Assembly (NCBI RefSeq): GCF_020171465.1
Contig: NZ_JAIUZR010000003.1
Coordinates: forward strand, 1,116,001-1,180,000
DNA length: 64,000 bases
Source: Lutimonas saemankumensis
Lineage (GTDB): Bacteria > Bacteroidota > Bacteroidia > Flavobacteriales > Flavobacteriaceae
Direction of reading: 5' to 3'
This document shows positions 27,997 to 35,757 of this stretch, one piece after another (positions within the stretch are counted from its first letter, which is position 1; every line of letters begins with the position of its first letter). The notes beneath the pieces are model-generated. The model was not told the origin of the DNA and ran no database searches. It worked only from the letters and a program-made list of their open reading frames with translations. Made by a program: the position numbers and the translations under genes.

Positions 27997-28027
27997 ATTT
28001 ACCATGGTATATATTTACATGGTATAT
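27997..28027. promoter_or_regulatory. Probable MarR operator: repeated ATTTAC(C)ATGGTATAT
   Basis: Two copies of CATGGTATAT (28003-28012 and 28018-28027) are spaced 15 bases apart, each preceded by ATTTAC. The first copy contains the perfect palindrome TACCATGGTA (28000-28009). This sits in the divergent gap between the FMN reductase-marR operon and the carboxylase gene, overlapping the -33 region of the former. Binding by the adjacent MarR protein is inferred from position and symmetry. Confidence 0.6.
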
Positions 28028-28084
28028 TTTTAATTATTATTGATGCGTATTTTGTATTTTAGCCCTCTAATCAGATTGAAAAAG

Positions 28085-29713
28085 ATGGATCTCAACTTCA
28101 ATATTAATGAAGATCACAACAAATTGCTAACCTCTCAATTACGAAAAAAACTTTCGAGAGTGCATAAAGGTGGCGGAGATGGAAGAATAGCAAAACTCCA
28201 TGCCGCAGGAAAAATGTCTGCCAGGGAACGAATTGACTTTCTTTTTGATCAACCTGAAAATGCCATTGAAATTGGAGCTTTTGCGGGAGAAGGAATGTAC
28301 AAGGACCAAGGTGGATGTCCCGCTGGAGGCGTTGTAGTCAAAATAGGTTTTATCAAAGGTAAACAATGTATTGTTGTAGCTAATGATGCAACGGTAAAAG
28401 CTGGAGCCTGGTTTCCCATCACAGCAAAGAAAAACCTCAGGGCTCAGGAAATCGCCATGGAAAACAAACTTCCTATTATCTACCTCGTGGATAGTGCAGG
28501 AGTTTTTCTGCCGATGCAGGATGAAATTTTTCCTGATAAAGAACATTTTGGCAGGATTTTTAGAAATAATGCCATTATGAGCAGTATGGGGATCACCCAG
28601 ATAGCTGCGGTTATGGGAAGTTGTGTAGCCGGGGGCGCCTATTTGCCGATTATGAGCGATGAGTCAATAATCGTAGATAAAACCGGAAGTATTTTTCTTG
28701 CGGGAAGCTACCTGGTAAAAGCAGCAATAGGTGAATTGATTGAGAATGAAAAATTAGGAGGTGCGACTACACATACCGAGATTTCAGGAGTTTGCGATTA
28801 TAAAGCCAAAGATGACAAGGATGCCCTGAAGACGATCATTAACATCATCGATAAAATAGGAGATTCGGAATCTGCAGGTTTTAACCGTATCGACCCGCAG
28901 AATCCCAGGGATAACATTTCAAACGTTTTTGGATTACTTCCTAAAGAAAGGTCTGCCCAGTATGATATGAAAAAGATCATTCGATGCATGGTTGACAACT
29001 CTGAAATGCAGGAGTATAAAGCGAATTATGGAAAGACTCTCATTTGTGCCTATGCAAGAATCGATGGATGGGCCGTTGGAATTGTGGCCAATCAGCGTAA
29101 GGTTCTGAAAAATGCAAAGGGAGAAATGCAGTTTGGAGGAGTTATATATTCTGACAGTGCCGATAAGGCAACAAGGTTTATTTCGAATTGTAATCAGAAA
29201 AAAATCCCATTGGTTTTTCTCCAGGATGTAACGGGTTTTATGGTTGGAAGTAAATCAGAGCACGGAGGAATTATAAAGGACGGTGCAAAAATGGTGAATG
29301 CGGTGAGTAATTCAGTTGTTCCTAAATTCACAGTGATCATTGGGAATAGTTATGGTGCCGGAAATTACGCAATGTGTGGAAAAGCCTATGACCCCAGACT
29401 GATTGTTGCATGGCCAAGTGCCGAACTTGCAGTCATGGGCGGCGAACAAGCCGCAAAGGTCCTCTTACAGATAGAGACGGCAACTTTAAAAAAACAAGGT
29501 CAGAAAATTACCAAGGAAAAAGAAAACGAAATTCTCCAGACCATTACCCAGCGTTATAAGGAGCAGGTTTCTCCTTATTATGCCGCTTCAAGGTTATGGA
29601 CCGATGCCATTATCGATCCGAAGGATACCCGACATTGGATCAGCATGGGTATAAAGGCTGCTGATCAGGCACCGATAGAAAAACCATTTAACCTTGGTGT
29701 GATACAAGTTTAA
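28085..29713 (+). CDS. Acyl-CoA carboxylase beta (carboxyltransferase) subunit, methylcrotonoyl-CoA type
   Basis: A 542-residue crotonase-fold carboxyltransferase. GKMSARERIDFLFDQ at the N-terminus, DSAGVFLPMQDEIFPDKEHFGRIF, and VMGSCVAGGAYLP with DESIIVDKTGSIFLAG are typical of the 3-methylcrotonoyl-CoA type more than the propionyl-CoA type. It transfers carboxyl from carboxybiotin to an acyl-CoA. No biotin carboxylase/BCCP gene is adjacent, so the partner must be elsewhere. The frame opens 15 codons upstream at 28040, but ATG 28085 matches the family N-terminus. Confidence 0.9.
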   Translation: MDLNFNINEDHNKLLTSQLRKKLSRVHKGGGDGRIAKLHAAGKMSARERIDFLFDQPENAIEIGAFAGEGMYKDQGGCPAGGVVVKIGFIKGKQCIVVANDATVKAGAWFPITAKKNLRAQEIAMENKLPIIYLVDSAGVFLPMQDEIFPDKEHFGRIFRNNAIMSSMGITQIAAVMGSCVAGGAYLPIMSDESIIVDKTGSIFLAGSYLVKAAIGELIENEKLGGATTHTEISGVCDYKAKDDKDALKTIINIIDKIGDSESAGFNRIDPQNPRDNISNVFGLLPKERSAQYDMKKIIRCMVDNSEMQEYKANYGKTLICAYARIDGWAVGIVANQRKVLKNAKGEMQFGGVIYSDSADKATRFISNCNQKKIPLVFLQDVTGFMVGSKSEHGGIIKDGAKMVNAVSNSVVPKFTVIIGNSYGAGNYAMCGKAYDPRLIVAWPSAELAVMGGEQAAKVLLQIETATLKKQGQKITKEKENEILQTITQRYKEQVSPYYAASRLWTDAIIDPKDTRHWISMGIKAADQAPIEKPFNLGVIQV

Positions 29714-29736
29714 TAACACAATTTTTACAGAATAAT

Positions 29737-30456
29737 ATGGGAAGAGCATTCGAATTCAGGAAGGCCCGAAAAATGAAACGTTGGTCCGCAATGGCTAAAA
29801 CATTTACCAGAATTGGAAAGGATATAGTGATGGCTGTTAAAGAAGGCGGTCCCAACCCCGATACCAATTCTCGTTTAAGAGCCGTTATTCAAAATGCCAA
29901 GGCTGCAAATATGCCAAAGGATAATGTTGAGCGTGCCATAAAAAAAGCGAGTGATAAAAATACCGCGAATTACAAGGAGGTACTTTTTGAGGGATATGCA
30001 CCCCACGGAATTGCCATTTTAGTTGAAACCGCCACGGATAACAATAATCGGACGGTGGCCAATGTGAGGGCGGCCTTTAATAAATGTGACGGCACCTTTG
30101 GAACGTCAGGATCCGTTGTTTTTATGTTTGATCATACCTGTAACTTCAGAATCAATGCGGAGGGGTTGAAAATGGATCTGGAAGAGTTTGAGCTTGAACT
30201 TATTGATTATGATGTTGAAGAAGTTTTTGAGGATGAAGATGGAATTCTGATCTATGCACCTTTTGAGCAATTTGGAGCGATTCAAAAATATCTTGAGGAG
30301 AATGAGCTTGAAATTTTGTCTTCTGGATTTGAGCGAATTCCAACAACAACCAAAAAACTCAGTGAAGATGAGCAGGCAGATGTTGAAAAACTTCTTGAGC
30401 GTTTGGAAGAAGAAGATGACGTTCAAAATGTTTATCACTCCATGGAACTAAATTAA
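29737..30456 (+). CDS. YebC/PmpR family DNA-binding regulator / translation factor
   Basis: A 239-residue three-domain protein. MGRAFEFRKARKMKRWSAMAKTF and GGPNPDTNSRLRAVIQNAKAANMPKDNVERAIKKA are the hallmark YebC N-terminal motifs, followed by the acidic EEEDDVQNVYHSM end. Family members repress quorum-sensing genes (PmpR) or relieve ribosome stalling at proline-rich sequences (YebC2/TACO1-like). Which role applies here cannot be read from sequence. The gene follows the carboxylase gene by 23 bases. Confidence 0.93.
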   Translation: MGRAFEFRKARKMKRWSAMAKTFTRIGKDIVMAVKEGGPNPDTNSRLRAVIQNAKAANMPKDNVERAIKKASDKNTANYKEVLFEGYAPHGIAILVETATDNNNRTVANVRAAFNKCDGTFGTSGSVVFMFDHTCNFRINAEGLKMDLEEFELELIDYDVEEVFEDEDGILIYAPFEQFGAIQKYLEENELEILSSGFERIPTTTKKLSEDEQADVEKLLERLEEEDDVQNVYHSMELN

Positions 30457-30489
30457 CCCTACAAGTTTGATTAAGAGCTATTTGTTGCA

Positions 30490-30897
30490 ATGAAGCAAAA
30501 GTATAACTTAGATAAGATCAGCCATGCAGCCCAATGGGTTTTAAAGAACTGTAAATCAAGAATTTTGTTGTTTGATGGCCCAATGGGAAGTGGAAAAACG
30601 ACATTGATCAAGGAAATATCCAAACAATTAGAAGTAAATGATGTAACCAGTTCACCTACCTTCTCTCTGGTTAATGAATATCTATCGAACACCGGAGAAA
30701 CGGTATATCATTTTGATTTTTACAGAATAGAAGATGAAGAAGAAGCTTTTGATATGGGTATTGAAGAATACCTTGACAGTGGCGCCTGGTGTTTCATCGA
30801 ATGGCCGGACAAAGTTCAAAATTTATTACCTTTAGAGTCGGATGTTATTAAATTGACCATTAACAAGGATAACAGCCGCACTATAGAAATCAGCTAA
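30490..30897 (+). CDS. tsaE: tRNA t6A biosynthesis ATPase TsaE
   Basis: A 135-residue P-loop ATPase. Walker A is GPMGSGKTT (about residue 36). The conserved TSSPTFSLVNEY and YHFDFYRIEDEEE motifs follow, and the C-terminal CFIEWPDK holds the catalytic Glu-Trp region. TsaE cycles the TsaB-TsaD complex during threonylcarbamoylation of A37. tsaB, tsaC and tsaD are not in the window. The stop is one base before the ald start. Confidence 0.94.
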   Translation: MKQKYNLDKISHAAQWVLKNCKSRILLFDGPMGSGKTTLIKEISKQLEVNDVTSSPTFSLVNEYLSNTGETVYHFDFYRIEDEEEAFDMGIEEYLDSGAWCFIEWPDKVQNLLPLESDVIKLTINKDNSRTIEIS

Positions 30898-30898
30898 A

Positions 30899-32098
30899 AT
30901 GCCCAAACAACTATCACCATTCAGTCGAGAAGAACTGATGCCCAAACCTGAAATGCTTGAGGTAAAGAAGCATAAAGATGAATTATACATCGGTATTCCC
31001 AAGGAAACGCATTTTGATGAAAAAAGAATTTGTCTGACTCCAAACGCCGTTGCAGCACTTACGTCTAACGGCCACAGGATTGTCGTTGAGTCTGGTGCGG
31101 GAGACGGAACCAACTACACGGATCAGGAATATTCGGAGGCCGGTGCTAAAATCTCTTACAATCCCAATGATGTCTTTGCTTGCAGCATCATTTTAAAGGT
31201 AGAACCACCATCTCTTGACGAGGTCAAAATGATCAATCCTCAAAGTGTCCTTATTTCTGCCATGCAGATCAAAACTCAGACAAAGGAGTATTTTAAAGCT
31301 TTGGCTGAAAAAAGAATTACTGCTATTGCCTTTGATTATATTCAGGATAATCATGGAATTTATCCTTTGGTAAAATCCCTGAGTGAAATTGCCGGAACGG
31401 CTTCGGTACTCATTGCGGCTGAAATTATGAATAATAATAATCTGGGTAATGGACTTTTATTGGGGAATATAGGTGGTGTTCCTCCCAGTAAAGTGGTCAT
31501 CATTGGTGCCGGAACCGTATGTGAATTTGCAGCGAGATCCGCTTTAGGACTTGGGGCCAGTGTAGAAGTGTTTGACAATTCTCTTACAAAACTTAGAAGT
31601 GTTCAACATAAATTGCCACATCCTATAGCTACCTCTACCCTGCAACCCAAAAACCTTACCAAATCACTCGCTGAATGTGATGTGGCCATTGGAGCATTAC
31701 GCGGTAAGACAAGGACTCCTGTAGTAGCTGATGAGAGCATGGTGGAACAAATGAAAGATGGCGCTGTTATTATTGACGTAAGCATCGATAACGGTGGTTG
31801 CTTTGAGACCTCGGAAGTAACAACACACACAAACCCAACCATCGTTAAACATGGAGTGATTCATTACGGTGTTCCGAACATTCCTTCCCGTTATTCAAGA
31901 ACTGCCTCGGTTTCTATCAGCAATATTTTCACACCTTACCTGCTAAACATAGGAGATATGGGAGGAATTGAGAATGCAGCCCGATTTGACAAAAGTCTTC
32001 AGAAAGGAATGTATTTTTACCACGGTATCTTAACCAATAAGCATATTGCCGATTGGTTTGGACTGCCATTTACCGATATCAATTTACTTATATTCTGA
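30899..32098 (+). CDS. ald: Alanine dehydrogenase
   Basis: A 399-residue NAD-dependent enzyme interconverting L-alanine and pyruvate plus ammonia. After a ~35-residue lead, IGIPKETHFDEKRICLTPNAV is the AlaDH/PNT N-terminal motif. The Rossmann loop is VIIGAGTVCEFAARSALGLGASVEVFD near residue 200. DVSIDNGGCFETSEVTTH and YGVPNIPSRYSRTAS are the later conserved blocks. The start of the N-terminal extension is typical for Bacteroidota homologues. It abuts tsaE by one base. Confidence 0.93.
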   Translation: MPKQLSPFSREELMPKPEMLEVKKHKDELYIGIPKETHFDEKRICLTPNAVAALTSNGHRIVVESGAGDGTNYTDQEYSEAGAKISYNPNDVFACSIILKVEPPSLDEVKMINPQSVLISAMQIKTQTKEYFKALAEKRITAIAFDYIQDNHGIYPLVKSLSEIAGTASVLIAAEIMNNNNLGNGLLLGNIGGVPPSKVVIIGAGTVCEFAARSALGLGASVEVFDNSLTKLRSVQHKLPHPIATSTLQPKNLTKSLAECDVAIGALRGKTRTPVVADESMVEQMKDGAVIIDVSIDNGGCFETSEVTTHTNPTIVKHGVIHYGVPNIPSRYSRTASVSISNIFTPYLLNIGDMGGIENAARFDKSLQKGMYFYHGILTNKHIADWFGLPFTDINLLIF

Positions 32099-32100
32099 TT

Positions 32101-32484
32101 ATGGAAGATATGAAAACGCGTTTTACGCTCTATGGCATTGGTTTTGTCATGGGCATTGTGATTGTTTTCTTTTTTCTGGGTGGTAAAAATGCTTCGTGCA
32201 ACTGGCTTCCCAATGACAGGATTCTCAACATTATTCAGCAGAAGAAAATAAGCTTCAGTCAGGACGTTCGTGAAGAATTGCAATCAAGTGATATAGATAG
32301 TCTTCAAATCATGCAGATTATAAAAACCGGTGAAATCGATTTTTCAAAAAGCAGGGTAAAAAATGATCCTTGCAGGAATTATTGGATTCAAGGAGGAGCT
32401 ACCGATTCAAGAATGATCATAACCGTTGATGTATGCGATTCCACGGCAATCGTAAACAGCCTTCAGCTCCTTGATAAAAAATAA
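32101..32484 (+). CDS. Small membrane-anchored protein (DUF4258-like)
   Basis: A 127-residue protein with one N-terminal membrane segment (FTLYGIGFVMGIVIVFFFLGG). A small alpha/beta domain follows with ILNIIQQKKISFSQDV, IIKTGEIDFSKSRVK, and ITVDVCD. This order is consistent with DUF4258-like proteins found next to alanine dehydrogenase in Flavobacteriia. ATG 32101 follows the ald stop by two bases; the longer start at 32053 would overlap ald and adds nothing conserved. The function is unknown. Confidence 0.7.
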   Translation: MEDMKTRFTLYGIGFVMGIVIVFFFLGGKNASCNWLPNDRILNIIQQKKISFSQDVREELQSSDIDSLQIMQIIKTGEIDFSKSRVKNDPCRNYWIQGGATDSRMIITVDVCDSTAIVNSLQLLDKK

Positions 32485-32518
32485 TAAATGCCGGTAAAAT
32501 ATATTTACCGACATTTAT
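32484..32518. terminator. Bidirectional terminator between converging ald and GIN operons
   Basis: ATAAATG-C-CGGTAAA (32484-32498) pairs with TTTACCG-A-CATTTAT (32504-32518), a 15-bp stem with one mismatch and a 5-base loop. It lies in the gap between two convergent genes. The flanking A/T runs are short. Confidence 0.7.
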
Positions 32519-32539
32519 CAAATAACTAACCACAATTTC

Positions 32540-33262
32540 TTAATAGCTGCTTACACTTCCGGAACCACTAACTTTTATATCCTCAACGGGAGGGTTCCCT
32601 TTGTATTTTATGTCACCAGAGCCAGATATTCTTGCCATAATTTCTTTCTGGACATTCGTCCCGATCGACCCGGAACCTGAAATCTTTAATTCTGCCTTTT
32701 CCGTAACCAGATCGTAAGCATCAATATCTCCGGAGCCTGCTACTTTTGCGTCAAACTGTGTCGAAGTTCCGCTTAGTTCCATATCTCCTGAACCTGAAAT
32801 CGCTGCGCCAATTTTAGTGGCATCGGCCGATATTTTAATATCTCCGGATCCGGCAATGGCCAATCCTAAATTTTCAGTAACGATCTTATCCTTTCCTATT
32901 ATATCTCCTGAACCTGCCAGAGCCAGTCCGCTTAAATCGTTAAAATGAACGGTTAATACTGTATTTTTGGTGGTTTTGATATTAACACCTTTCTTCCATT
33001 TTATTTTCAATGAACCGTCTTTTACTTCGGTAATCAGGTAAGGTTCCAGATTCTCTTCTACCGTAATTTCAATTTTACCTTCCTGGCCCTTTACAAGAAA
33101 TACGTCAAATGAACCGGATACTCCTACTCCATCAAAATTTCCAACGTTTCTTGTCTTCTCTATGACCTTTCCATTTCCCTTGACCTTCTGTGCATACCCC
33201 ATTCCTAATGAAAGGAAAAATACGAATGTGAATACTATTGTTTTAAAAATTAAGTTTTTCAT
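32540..33262 (-). CDS. Secreted head-GIN (DUF2807) domain protein with GSGD repeats
   Basis: A 240-residue exported protein (signal peptide with FLSLGMGYAQ). Residues 30-110 form a beta-rich lead containing GNFDGVGVSGSFDVFLVKG. From residue 115 the motif [AS]GSG[DS][IMV] recurs at about 117, 138, 157, 176, 196, 214 and 233, that is every 18-21 residues. This is the regular turn of a right-handed beta-helix (head GIN family). It ends the sigma-factor operon, 13 bases after the preceding gene. The ligand or surface role is unknown. Confidence 0.85.
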   Translation of the reverse strand: MKNLIFKTIVFTFVFFLSLGMGYAQKVKGNGKVIEKTRNVGNFDGVGVSGSFDVFLVKGQEGKIEITVEENLEPYLITEVKDGSLKIKWKKGVNIKTTKNTVLTVHFNDLSGLALAGSGDIIGKDKIVTENLGLAIAGSGDIKISADATKIGAAISGSGDMELSGTSTQFDAKVAGSGDIDAYDLVTEKAELKISGSGSIGTNVQKEIMARISGSGDIKYKGNPPVEDIKVSGSGSVSSY

Positions 33263-33275
33263 TATTGGTTTGATT

Positions 33276-34358
33276 TTAATTGTTATATAATTTTACTCCG
33301 CCGTATTCAGAAGAAATATCTACAACGGAACCGGAATTCTGACTCTTCACGTAGCCTTCAAAATACTTAGATTGTGATTTTATGATCTTCTTTTGATAAT
33401 TGATTCCCTCTCCATTGTAATCAAACCCGCCATAGCTTAATTCAACCTTGAAGTCAAATGCAATATCATCATCAAGTCCGACTTTAATACCTGCATAATC
33501 TGAATGAACATATAATTCTCTGAATCCTTTCATCATTTTATCCACCTTGATACTGCCGTAATCTGCCTGAATGCGCAATTTATTTTTAATGGTTCCGAAT
33601 CTCATGGTCAAATAATCTCCGTTTCCTTCAATGCTGGCCGCCTTGTCAACCTCAATTTTTCCATAATCACATACAAATTTCAGCTCTTCAACAGACATGA
33701 ATTCAGAATCTGTATAATCAGCGTTCAAATCAATATTATTTGCTTTCTCCAATCTGAATTTAGAATAATCGGCATTGATACTTCCTCCATTCATATATTC
33801 AATCTCTGAATCTGATGTATAATCAATGTTGATACTGTTGTTATTGTGATGCAGACTTCCGATTAAAACTTTACCATAATCGCAATTTATTTCTGCCTGG
33901 CCTTTGATCTCGTTCAATGAAATTGTCCCGTAGTCATTGTTCAGGTCAACCTTGTTGGTAACCGGCACTTTCACCTTATAGTCAATTTGATAGCTCATTT
34001 TACTTCCTGAGTTCCACCAATTTTTAGACTTGTTGTTAAATTTCGTTTCAGCTGAAACTAAGGACTTACTGCTTTCAAATTCCACATCGATCTTTGACAA
34101 ACGTTCCACAACTTTGGACTCATTATTTCCAGACACTGTTATAGTTACTTCAATGACCACCTTATTCTGGTCCCAGGAAATAACATCAACATTTCCATAC
34201 TTGTTTTTAATGTTCAGTGCCGCATCCGCATTTACTGAATATTCCTTTTTGATTGTCTTTGTTTTCTCATAATCCCATTTCTTCTTCCAAGGATTTGCTA
34301 TACTAAGCATAGGAATCACTAAAAGAATAGCTAATAATAATTGTATCTTATTTTTCAT
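33276..34358 (-). CDS. Secreted DY-ladder beta-repeat protein (DUF4097-like)
   Basis: A 360-residue exported protein with a signal peptide cleaved near IANP. From about residue 140 an [ND]xDYG-type motif recurs at positions 142, 160, 179, 197, 214, 231, 248, 266 and 287, with degenerate copies at 308 and 351. The spacing of 17-21 residues suggests a beta-solenoid with stacked Asp-Tyr rungs. Related folds are annotated DUF4097. It lies 18 bases downstream of the anti-sigma gene and 13 bases upstream of the GIN gene on the same strand. Confidence 0.75.
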   Translation of the reverse strand: MKNKIQLLLAILLVIPMLSIANPWKKKWDYEKTKTIKKEYSVNADAALNIKNKYGNVDVISWDQNKVVIEVTITVSGNNESKVVERLSKIDVEFESSKSLVSAETKFNNKSKNWWNSGSKMSYQIDYKVKVPVTNKVDLNNDYGTISLNEIKGQAEINCDYGKVLIGSLHHNNNSINIDYTSDSEIEYMNGGSINADYSKFRLEKANNIDLNADYTDSEFMSVEELKFVCDYGKIEVDKAASIEGNGDYLTMRFGTIKNKLRIQADYGSIKVDKMMKGFRELYVHSDYAGIKVGLDDDIAFDFKVELSYGGFDYNGEGINYQKKIIKSQSKYFEGYVKSQNSGSVVDISSEYGGVKLYNN

Positions 34359-34376
34359 GACTTTTGTTTTATTGTT

Positions 34377-34922
34377 TTAAACTTTATTTTCCTGAGGCAC
34401 TAATTCGTTAAATTCCTCGAGTTGATCCATCAAATTCTGCAAGACTAAAAGTCTACTTTGAAAATTTGTTATCATGGCATATATAACACGCTTATCAGCA
34501 TTGCTTTCCTTGAGCTCTAAAGTCAGCCTCTGATAGTTTGTTTCCAGTAAATCCAATTGTTTAAATGCATCGTCAATGATGCGTTGATTCGATGGGGTTT
34601 GCATTGACTTGATCTCTTCCATTTCCTTCTGAATAGTAGCAACATAGAAATTTTGAGTTTCCTCCATTTGAGGAGATATTTCAGCAAGTTCCAACCCTCT
34701 GTTCAGATCATTCTGATTGTAATTTCCCATCCAGTATCCAAAGAACAAAAGTACTGAGGCAGCTACCGCCAGAATATACCAGGGAGTACCACCCTTTCTT
34801 TGGGATTTTTCTGAGTCTGTTTCAAGTCTTTTTTGAAACCTTTCAAAATGTCCTAAATTTGGTTCCGCAAAATCAAAATTCTCTTTATTCTTCTTAAAAT
34901 AATCTTCTAAATTCGTTTTCAT
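34377..34922 (-). CDS. Probable anti-sigma factor (single-pass membrane protein)
   Basis: A 181-residue protein. The cytosolic N-terminal ~45 residues (EDYFKKNKENFDFAEP) precede one membrane segment (WYILAVAASVLLFFGYWMG, about 48-66) and a periplasmic coiled-coil-like region of about 110 residues rich in Glu, Gln and Leu. I do not see a zinc-binding HxxxCxxC motif. The position 5 bases after an ECF sigma gene, and the topology, make it the likely anti-sigma factor; this is inferred from context. Confidence 0.72.
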   Translation of the reverse strand: MKTNLEDYFKKNKENFDFAEPNLGHFERFQKRLETDSEKSQRKGGTPWYILAVAASVLLFFGYWMGNYNQNDLNRGLELAEISPQMEETQNFYVATIQKEMEEIKSMQTPSNQRIIDDAFKQLDLLETNYQRLTLELKESNADKRVIYAMITNFQSRLLVLQNLMDQLEEFNELVPQENKV

Positions 34923-34927
34923 ATCTT

Positions 34928-35500
34928 TTAATTTAAGACGGATGAATCCATTAATATTTTTCTTAATTTTCGCTTAGCTCTTGAAATTGTCGTTCTGCAA
35001 TTCTCGTTGCTTATGTTCAGTATTTGAGAAATCTCCTCATTGTCATATCCTTCCACCAAACTTAAAGTCAGCACCGTTCTGTAATTTTCTTTAAGCGCTT
35101 TCATTGCTCTGCCTACTTCCTGTACCTTGAGGTTTACATAATCTATTTTTACTTCATTAGTCTGGGATTCTTCTTCATTTTCCAGTTTGTTATCCACCAC
35201 TTCCAGATTCACTTCCTGAAGCTTGTTTCTTTTCTTTAAAAGTGTAAGGCTTCTATTAATAACAATCCGTTTCAACCATGCTCCAAAAGGCACTTCTCCT
35301 TTATATGAATCCAGCTTTGTAAAGGCGTTTAAAAATGCTTCTTGCATTACATCTTCAGCATCAAAAGTATTTTGAAGTATCCTTAAAGCGGTGTTATACA
35401 TGGCTTTATAATATAATTTATAGATTTCAAACTGCGCTGTTTTACTTCCCTTCGAACAAGCCTGCAGCAAGTCTTTAATATGTTGTTGATCTGTTTGCAA
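34928..35500 (-). CDS. ECF-type RNA polymerase sigma factor
   Basis: A 190-residue sigma-70 family protein. Region 2 is visible as YNTALRILQNTFDAEDVMQEAFLNAF (about 33-60), with -10-binding residues in the KLDSYKGEVPFGAWLKRIVINR segment. Region 4 is VLTLSLVEGYDNEEISQILNISNENCRTTISRAKRKLRKIL. The start appears to be TTG (35498-35500), as no in-frame ATG lies near. It is followed by an anti-sigma-like gene and two secreted repeat proteins, a probable autoregulated operon. The divergent lon gene lies 257 bases away. Confidence 0.9.
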   Translation of the reverse strand: MQTDQQHIKDLLQACSKGSKTAQFEIYKLYYKAMYNTALRILQNTFDAEDVMQEAFLNAFTKLDSYKGEVPFGAWLKRIVINRSLTLLKKRNKLQEVNLEVVDNKLENEEESQTNEVKIDYVNLKVQEVGRAMKALKENYRTVLTLSLVEGYDNEEISQILNISNENCRTTISRAKRKLRKILMDSSVLN

Positions 35501-35757
35501 TGTTTCTCTTCTATTTTAATGACAATTGATTTTCAAAGGTGTTACACTTTGGTCAATTAAATTTAAACTTTTTTCTAATAAATTTAGAATCAATACATTA
35601 TATATATAGATCTATACCCTTAATAAGAAATTAAAAAAATGGCACAGGAATTGTCCAATACATAGTGGTGATCTTAGGGATAACGCCTTAACTCACTTTT
35701 AATGAGATAATTAAATATTGATAATTAATACAAATTCATTTTAACATTACTCAAGCA

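Noticed and set aside
28139-28546. 135-codon open frame on the minus strand opposite the carboxylase
   Set aside because: Antisense shadow of the conserved carboxyltransferase N-terminus; no recognisable motif.
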